From: Haliclona indistincta
Lineage: Eukaryota; Porifera; Demospongiae; Haplosclerida; Chalinidae
NCBI GenBank assembly: GCA_964017065.1
Contig: OZ024785.1
Coordinates: 12,293,086 to 12,357,085 of the forward strand
Direction: 5' to 3'
DNA length: 64,000 nt
Both the position numbers and the translations under genes were made by a program. The notes below the pieces were generated by a model. It worked only from the letters and a program-made list of their open reading frames with translations. It did no database searches and was not told the DNA's origin. Below, piece by piece: positions 57,421-64,000 of this stretch; position 1 is the stretch's first letter, and every line of letters begins with the position of its first letter.

Positions 57421-57777
57421 GTCAACAAAGCACATATGGAAGACGGTGGTTGACAAAGGTGGTGAATTGATGAGAGGTACAGATTGATGAACAGAGAAGG
57501 GCAATGCTTGTGAAGTGGTAACAAAGCCATTGGTAAAGTGAAGTACCCACAGTGGATGGCAATACAGTATCTATTGACACAAAATAAATGATGTTGTAGT
57601 AATCACCACAGTAGCTTACTATAACCAAGAGTAGAGTAGTCCGGCACTTCGATTTCTTCACTGCAGTACTAGTAAGGCGTGGCTTATAAAAAAACTTACT
57701 TATCTTGTTCTCCAAGGTCTAAGACTCTGCGATAAACGTTTGGCAGGTGGTCTGGACTTTAATGTGTGAGGAGAGAC

Positions 57778-58527
57778 TAGCCTCGTCCCCAGGCTCTCTG
57801 TTCAGAGAGCCTGGTCTCTAATCTCACGTGAGCGCACCCAAAAAAGTGCAAATATTAATGAGCGTGGGTGTAATAAACCGCACGCCCACGATGCTTGATG
57901 TCGGTGGTGCTAGCGCTAGGGCGTATTATACTTTTGCAACTGGTCAATTCTTTGCTTGAGCATTTTGTTCTCTTCTGCAGCTTCACACAATCTTTTCTCA
58001 GCCAATTCTGCTCTTCTCTGTAACTGAACAACATCTTCTAAAGATGCAGCCGAAGTGTGGCTGTCCCCAGGCTTAGTTTCAATGCCTATAACGGTAGCGC
58101 TTTCCAAGTCTCTTTGTGCTGGACATCGAAAAAGCTTCCTTGATGAAGCCTTTGACGACTAGGTCATTGTACGTACGGTGAGGAAAGTGTAGCTCAATAT
58201 CGTCCTTCAGCGTCTAGTACTTTACCCGTTTCGACGGAGTAGGAACATCCCCAGTAGCTGCTTCCTCATAGTGGCTCTTTAGCCATTTAGATTCATCTGA
58301 CGGCTCCGCGGCCATCCCGAACGTGATGCTACAGACCTTGATCGCCTCTGACAGCAAGACTGTGACGAACGCTACTCATGTGCGTGGGCAGGTTGGGTCA
58401 AGAGCGTTGATCGTGCCCACGCACACTAATCACCTGTCTACCACCTGTCTACCCCACGTGAGATTAGAGACCAGGCTCCCTGTCGGAACAAAATTCCGAG
58501 AGGGGTGGAGCCTGGGGACGAGGCTAA
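57778..58527. mobile_element. hAT-type non-autonomous element carrying a broken ORF
   Basis: Terminal inverted repeats TAGCCTCGTCCCCAGG / CCTGGGGACGAGGCTA and longer internal arms (TCTAATCTCACGTG / CACGTGAGATTAGAGA). Flanked by GGAGAGAC and GGAGAGGC, an 8-bp target duplication with one mismatch, which fits hAT. The minus strand inside encodes MAAEPSDESKWLKSHYEEAA, a stop, LHFPHRTYNDLVVKGFIKEA, a frame change, then a coiled coil (RRAELAEKRLCEAAEENKML). No transposase. A degraded copy of one end lies at about 8209-8255. Confidence 0.75.
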
Positions 58528-58847
58528 GGAGAGGCACCATCATCACTAGTCTCTTTACATATCTTTCGCCCTAGGTATTTCTCCTCGCTTTCACACGCTG
58601 TTATTCTCAACCTAGCAACAGCAGCCACACACAGAGAGCACTTTAAACATATCTGCCGTGACATCTCATCTGTTACTTCAACTGTAATTCCCAACACATT
58701 CGCTAAATCTTGCCTCCACTGATCTCCTTGTATTCCAAAGAGTCTGATGGCTTTCTCTCTAAATTCAAGAGAGCAGCAGAGCATGTGCACCTTTGGTGCT
58801 TTACTGTGAAAGTAGCTGGCAGATTTCCGAGACCACACTCTTCTCAA
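58524..58847 (-). pseudogene. ZAD-like zinc-binding domain fragment
   Basis: Reads SLEFREKAIRLFGIQGDQW, ANVLGITVEVTDEMSRQIC, LKCSLCVAAVARL. The layout (LFG..., L..VL.I.V, IC..C...V) resembles treble-clef ZAD-type domains placed before sponge repeat-derived ORFs. The first Cys pair is not clear and there is no adjoining partner domain. Confidence 0.4.
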
Positions 58848-59359
58848 ACAGTTTGAAGCATGGTGTCATGTATGACACTGAGTTTGTTAACACTTAACCA
58901 CTCTAGAAAGGAATCCATATCTGCACTACTGACACTTCACCAGCAGTGCATCGAGGAAACTGTTCATTGTCCAAATAACCAAATCTTCTTCGTTATGCTG
59001 TACCTACTCTTCGACCAAATATGTCATCAAGTACTGTCTGTGCTAGTACTTTACAATCACGAAGCTTTTCCTGACGTTACGTCGGACATGAACAAAACAT
59101 GTTAAGTGCTGTGATGACCTGAAATAGCATCTATTAATGGTTTCTCACCATCGGTGGGGACGTGCTTAGAGGAAGTAAACAGATGCATGATTGGGAAGAA
59201 GGAAGAAATAAATATAGACCAAGCATGGTCAGGATTGGAAGGGAGAATAGAATAGTGCCGGCACGATATATAAATATATTATCGATTATCATTAAGACGA
59301 TAAACATACACAGTATCAAAGAAGAGGTTTCAAACAAATATATTTTAGCTGATCAGCAT

Positions 59360-59480
59360 GTTCTGAGCTAAGACAATTGCGTTTTTCAGTGATGATGTTG
59401 CCAGATGTGTTGAAAAGTCGTTCCGATGATTGACTGTCATGAATGGTTATGCTGGCCCTCACGTCGCCCATTTACAGCAC
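59360..59480 (-). pseudogene. hAT C-terminal dimerisation segment, copy 3
   Basis: Same SSERLFNTSGNIITEKRNCL type sequence as at 55735, with Ser to Asn in the signature. The flanks on both sides also match the 55.5-55.9 kb copy, so a unit of about 600 bp was duplicated. Confidence 0.55.
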
Positions 59481-59779
59481 CCTTACGGCCTTAGCATGCT
59501 TGATTCTATTAAAAAATAACTTACTAAGGCTTACAACCGCTCATAATTATTGTTAGTGCACTGAGCATTGCTGCAGAGTATATTCCGATAGCATCGAAGA
59601 GGCTCACAATTGAATAGTTAATGTAGTAATCTGTATAAAGAGCAACGTTTACGCTCATCGCTATTAACTACTGTTGTTCTGGTACTACACCAGTCCTAGC
59701 AAGAACATGCAATTAAACACAACAGTATTCTATTCTTGGTTCCTGTGTGTTACCACGTCATTCTCACTGTTACTCTGTC

Positions 59780-60110
59780 AAACTCATTGAAGTTAGGTAA
59801 TCCCTTTAATGAAATAGTGGATTCGCTAGAACACTCAAGTCTTTGTCTTGTATCACTATTTTGATCTTCGGGACTGGTCTGTTGAATAGTTGAGTAACTC
59901 TTTATAACAACTCTGAGTTTCAATTCTTTTATGGACGGAACTTTGAATTTGGCATTTGTGGATGATAATTGTTCTTTTTTTGGTGTAAATAATCTTGAAT
60001 TTTCTCTCTGGCTTCATCGTCAAAGCCAACCAGTTGGATTGCTGCTTCACCATTAGATAATTCACCTTGAAAGAAATCGTCATGCTTTGGTGAAAAGATG
60101 TAACAACTGC
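59780..60110 (-). pseudogene. Composite module copy IV: OB-fold-like segment
   Basis: Fourth copy; encodes SPKHDDFFQGELSNGEAAIQ, LVGFDDEAREKIQDYLHQKK, then a frame change. Upstream sequence differs from copies I-III (no coiled coil found). Confidence 0.5.
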
Positions 60111-60333
60111 ACTTGTTGTTCCTTGGATGGATGGAATTTCTTTCTCTTAGCATGTGATTGTTCATCGTCCAACATGTCTTCTCCGAAACTCTAGAGTAAC
60201 AAATGGTTATCAACCTGATGTTGTTCTCTCAATTGCTTTATGATAATATTATCTTTAAGGTCTTCAATATCATTTACTGAACTAGAATAAAAGAAAATTA
60301 TAATCTTGATCTTGGTTGGTTGACTGAGTATTA

Positions 60334-60510
60334 TATATAGACCCGCCTACCGTGCTCTATCATAGATAGCGACCCGCGGCCGAGGTTGAGGGTGTTACTG
60401 GTCGGATATCAGCCCGAGGCGAAGCCGAGGGCTGATATCCTACCAGTAACACCCGAAACCGAGGCCAAGGGTCGCTATCTACGATAGAGCACGGTAGGCG
60501 GGTCTATATA
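60334..60510. mobile_element. 177-bp foldback element
   Basis: Arms about 80 bp long and nearly perfect: TATATAGACCCGCCTACCGT / ACGGTAGGCGGGTCTATATA, then GATAGCGACCC / GGGTCGCTATC, with the centre CAGCCCGAGGCGAAGCCGAG. Confidence 0.9.
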
Positions 60511-60570
60511 CGATTTGTCGTATGCTTGCTGTACATTAGCGGCCATTTTGCGCATTGTTTTGATTGGAAA

Positions 60571-60612
60571 GGTCTGATAACCTGTTATCAGACCTGTGGT
60601 TTGACCACAGGT
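60571..60612. repeat. Two abutting perfect hairpins
   Basis: GGTCTGATAAC-CT-GTTATCAGACC followed, overlapping by three bases, by ACCTGTGGT-TTG-ACCACAGGT. Confidence 0.85.
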
Positions 60613-61269
60613 CAGGCTATCATACTTATAGACCTGGCGGCGCCTTTGAATGACGTCATAAGTATACGATAATGTAGATTATCGACTTTGATCGTTTGAT
60701 CTTCATGCGCATTTACGCTCATCGCTATTAACTACTGTTGTTCTGGTACTACACTAGTATTAGCAAGAACATGCCATGCTTAGCTGGTCTCAAGAAAGGT
60801 TAAACAAGATTAAGTCTGTCATGTTTAACTCAATGAGTTTTGGTGGCACTTCAAGTCATGAATACTTAGATGAGTTGCCAAAATGTAGATCATTCAGTGA
60901 ATTCCTTGTAGAGTCAGTGCAGTGACCACACAAGGAAATGTTGAAGTGAAGAGCACTTCAAGCATCAGTGCAAGGGTGTGGGCACCAGTTACTTTCTTCT
61001 TTGCCTCAGGAATCGATCCGACGAGAATTTCAGGAAGTTTTCCTGAGGTATGAAACTTTAAGCTTCAGATGCGTTCTGGCAGCTCTGCCTAACTTCTAAC
61101 ACATGTTTCTTAATCTTCTACATGCTGTGAGTGTCTGCCCTTGAAATGTCAGACTCACTTGGAAAGCACCTGACATCTGGGGGGGAATTCCTGTCCTATC
61201 TGGTACTACTTCTCCATGTACAGCTTCACTGCTCTAATATCTCCGTTCCATTTTGAATGGGGAACAAAA

Positions 61270-61605
61270 TTAATGGTCTAGCCCCTTCGCACTAATGCCA
61301 GCTATTGTGCACAACCTTTGATTATATTTGGCAAGCGAAGAAATTTGCTGTCTGCAAATGTCGTCGTTTGTGTTCCTAGCCACTAGCGCGCTCTCCAATG
61401 CGGCATACTTATGGTTAACACCAGAGCACGTTGCACGCAGATGATCGTTGCGCTTATGCTTAAGATGATGGCTTTTGCTCAGCTTGCGCAGCAGGCTGCT
61501 GGACTTGCCATCACCAAGTTTATCACATGCGTCACACGTGAACAGCTTCTCTCGGCGCTCCACTAAGTGCTCGAATAGTGCCATTGTAGTGTACTTCGGT
61601 GCCAT
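61270..61605 (-). pseudogene. Transposon-like ORF, family unknown
   Basis: 111 codons: MAPKYTTMALFEHLVERREK, LFTCDACDKLG, then KLSKSHHLKHKRNDHLRATC, a Cys/His arrangement of possible zinc-finger type. It lies downstream of two ORFs with the look of a multi-part mobile protein on the same strand. I do not recognise the family. Confidence 0.3.
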
Positions 61606-61934
61606 TCAAAGTAACAACTACTTCTTCATGAATGCTGACTTCTTAGAACACAATTAAGTCTTCCAAACTCTTCTATGTTGTTCAGAGTGTGCTTGTTTCC
61701 AACCTTTGTACATAGAACAGCAATCACAATCAGGTAGATCAGTATCTTTGCCCATCAAACCAGTCTAGTATCATCCATTGATCAGCTAAATCAACGAGTT
61801 ACGGAAATTTAAGGTCTCTCTTTCTCATGGCTCTTAAAGATGCAGAAGTCAAGAAGTTAATACAGAGTAAATGCGTTTCTCTGAGCTAAAAACACAATGG
61901 TGCTGCTGAAACATGACCTGGGTTAACTTCGACT

Positions 61935-62177
61935 TCAGATAAACTCTAGATAATGACAATTCATAGACATAACAGTCAGACCAAGGTGATTTGACTTAGA
62001 TAGCATATAGAGATCTCCGTATACATGATAGTACATTAAGCTATCCGCTTGGAGTTGCACTAACTCGGAAGGATCATGCAGCTTATTGAAGACATCTCTC
62101 TCCAACTTGTTACCTGCAGAGGTACCCTTGCCTGTAAATTTTCTAAGGCAGCTTCTTTCAGAAAAAGGACCTTGCAT
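61935..62177 (-). pseudogene. Transposon-like ORF fragment (HVYGDLYMLSKS)
   Basis: 80 codons including LKFTGKGTS-like text, NKLERDVFNKLHDPSELVQL and ADSLMYYHVYGDLYMLSKSN. Apparently the continuation of the frame at 62234-62701 after a break. The conserved-looking blocks suggest a repeated sponge protein family. No function can be assigned. Confidence 0.35.
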
Positions 62178-62233
62178 GCATTCGATGCTGTAACGAAGTA
62201 TCTACTTCCAATCTGCCGATGGAGGTTGACATT

Positions 62234-62701
62234 TTAACAAGCCTGGTAATATGCCTGTTCTTCATTTTCTGTTTGAGATACTTGCAACTCTAGAAAGTCA
62301 GGAAAGGAAAGTACACCACTGGCATATTCAGGGCCACCTGTTCTGGCAAACAATTTGCAGAACTTATGAACGAGTGTATCAACTCTGTGGTATCGCATAT
62401 CTGCTTCAGTTTCTGTTGTTCCCCTTAAAAAGGCTTTCCTAAAGTTAACGCCCAGATGCGTAGAACAGAAAGTTTCGATCAAGTCTAAAGTCTCACTTGT
62501 GCACACCGCAGGTCCAAATTTCTCTTCATCACTTGCTTTTCTTTCAGCAATAAGTTTGTTTAAGCACTTCTGAGTGGATGCAGAATCTGACGTCGATGAC
62601 TTAACCAATGTCCAATTGATAGAACTTGGATTGGGCAGTCCGAGTATTTCAGCAACTCTTCTCAGCTTCTCAAATTCTCTGGATATATCATCTACTGCCA
62701 T
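62234..62701 (-). pseudogene. Transposon-like ORF (THLGVNFRKAFLRG)
   Basis: 155 codons: [77 protein letters not shown]. Predicted soluble and mostly helical. It has the composition of a mobile-element protein, but no DDE or integrase signature is seen. Family not recognised with certainty. Confidence 0.4.
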
Positions 62702-63829
62702 CTGCCATCTGCTACCTCATTGACACTCATTACCATGTCATTTGCTACAACACCAGCCAGTTATTTCTGGTGCTTGGTAGTGCCATCTGTGTTTAAGTGA
62801 ATTCCTTTGCCTTGGCAAGAATCACTTGTGCAACTACGCACAACAAGTGCAACTACGCACAATGGTGTCCATTTTACCATGAGTGTCCAGTGCTGACACT
62901 TAGCAGTTGCTTGATCAACTGCTGTGTCTTGATCCTGATCGACGGCCGTCAGCTAAAGAAGCTCTCAACCATCCATACTTTGAATAATAGGTACCATAGT
63001 ATAAAATCTGCATTTGCCACTTCCTGAATGTGAATGACAATATAAACAATTATTATTATTACCGAAACAACTAAAATTAAAGAATTAAAATTAGGATGTA
63101 CCCAATGTTTAGTGGTCTCGTCATACCCTCTTTTCTCTAAAGATGTCATTATTTGACTTAAAAGCCCATCTTGATCCATTCAATCCAATTTCATCCCATT
63201 CACGGCCGGTACACTGGAGTCACCACTCCTGTTTCTCTTGTCTCGGGTACAATCTCCCTTCGTGCATATATTATTATCTGACTAGAACTAGGGTTAAGCT
63301 ACATCATGAAAGTATGTTAAATAACTGCTAAACTGGATACCACAGTGCAATGTCTCGAAGCACATTTGTGAAAACATCATCAGTAGTTTTCCCATACTTG
63401 TATGTATTTTTTGACAAAGTGTTAAACTCACCTATCTTTCCCTACGCATGAATTCATCAAGATACGATAGCAATTGTGTTGAATACCCTCTCATCCTTTT
63501 AAGCTTAATTAATTTTGACACGATTCCAGTATGATTCAATGTTTTGTTTGTGTACACCTGTCTGCCTATCAATGAACTCTACTGAGTGGTTGACAGTATG
63601 ATGCTGTGCTATCCCTGGTAGTCACTGCTAGTACTGGGCTCTAGTACCTTGTTAGCTGGTTTTGGGAGAGGGCGTGCAATGCTGTTGTCCACACCCTGTA
63701 TGTGAGAGAAACGGATGTGAAAATGGTGTGTGGCGGCAATGAATTATGGTGTTTTAACGAGAGACATGATAGGCTGGGATTTGGATGATAAGCGACTCCA
63801 GATGTTGACGACTGCTAGATTGTCACAGT

Positions 63830-63970
63830 GGACCTGAATGCATCTTGTCGCGCCTTCCTTGCCACTGACACTGCTACTTTCTCCTGTTCCTTGCAGAACT
63901 CCTTCCTGAACTGGTCGAGCTTGTCCAGTTTCTTCATGAAGCGCTCGATCTCCGAGATGGCTCAGTCCTG
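63830..63970 (-). pseudogene. gag-like N-terminal coil fragment
   Basis: Reads AISEIERFMKKLDKLDQFRK, EFCKEQEKVAVSVARKARQD. The Phe-Arg-x-Glu-Phe core and Lys/Ala-rich tail parallel KFEEFRQELR of the gag-like copy at 57.4 kb, so this is probably another fragment of the same retroelement, partly outside the window. Confidence 0.4.
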
Positions 63971-64000
63971 CTTGTAGTTGTACTAACTTGATGATAGCGA

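Overview
The window looks like nuclear DNA of an early-branching animal, most likely a demosponge. It carries single-copy metazoan genes (three-C1 diacylglycerol kinase, KCTD5, E2F, PHF20, PDIA6, TSFM, NDUFAF8) split by canonical GT-AG introns, many only 50-150 bp long. It also has a kelch plus TKL-kinase gene, a death-domain-like fragment, and intergenic and intronic DNA full of short inverted-repeat transposons, minisatellites and (CT/GA)n tracts. The species call is inference. Splice sites were chosen by eye, and every exon chain reported keeps reading phase throughout.

Gene-rich part (1-48 kb), left to right: 5' half of a DGK-theta-like gene (-), KCTD2/5/17 homologue (+) with three tRNA-Thr(UGU) genes in its third intron, E2F transcription factor (-), NDUFAF8-like complex I assembly factor (+), SLC2A6/8-type sugar transporter (-), PHF20/PHF20L1 chromatin reader (-), mitochondrial elongation factor Ts TSFM (+), kelch-TKL kinase (+), PDIA6/P5 disulfide isomerase (-), and the first two exons of mitochondrial methionyl-tRNA synthetase MARS2 (+). 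Four pairs are head-to-head (DGK/KCTD5, E2F/NDUFAF8, PHF20/TSFM, PDIA6/MARS2) with 71-443 bp between start codons, which suggests shared bidirectional promoters. The genes have ordinary cellular roles (lipid signalling, ubiquitin adaptor, cell cycle, chromatin, mitochondrial translation, complex I assembly, ER folding) and do not form one pathway.

Repeat-rich part (48-64 kb): no intact cellular gene is recognisable. It holds a TTAA-flanked inverted-repeat element, a death-domain-like fragment, a hAT/C17orf113-like remnant, a 17-copy 36-bp minisatellite open on both strands, and several partial copies of one composite mobile module (gag-like zinc knuckle, coiled coil, OB-fold-like segment, hAT C-terminal segment). 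It also holds a hAT-type non-autonomous element carrying its own broken ORF, large foldback hairpins, and further transposon-like ORFs.

The most informative signals are the kelch-kinase gene, a nested inverted-repeat element whose empty site is present elsewhere in the window, a 67-bp satellite that grew from a transposon end, the tandem composite module, and a displaced fragment of PDIA6 exon 6.
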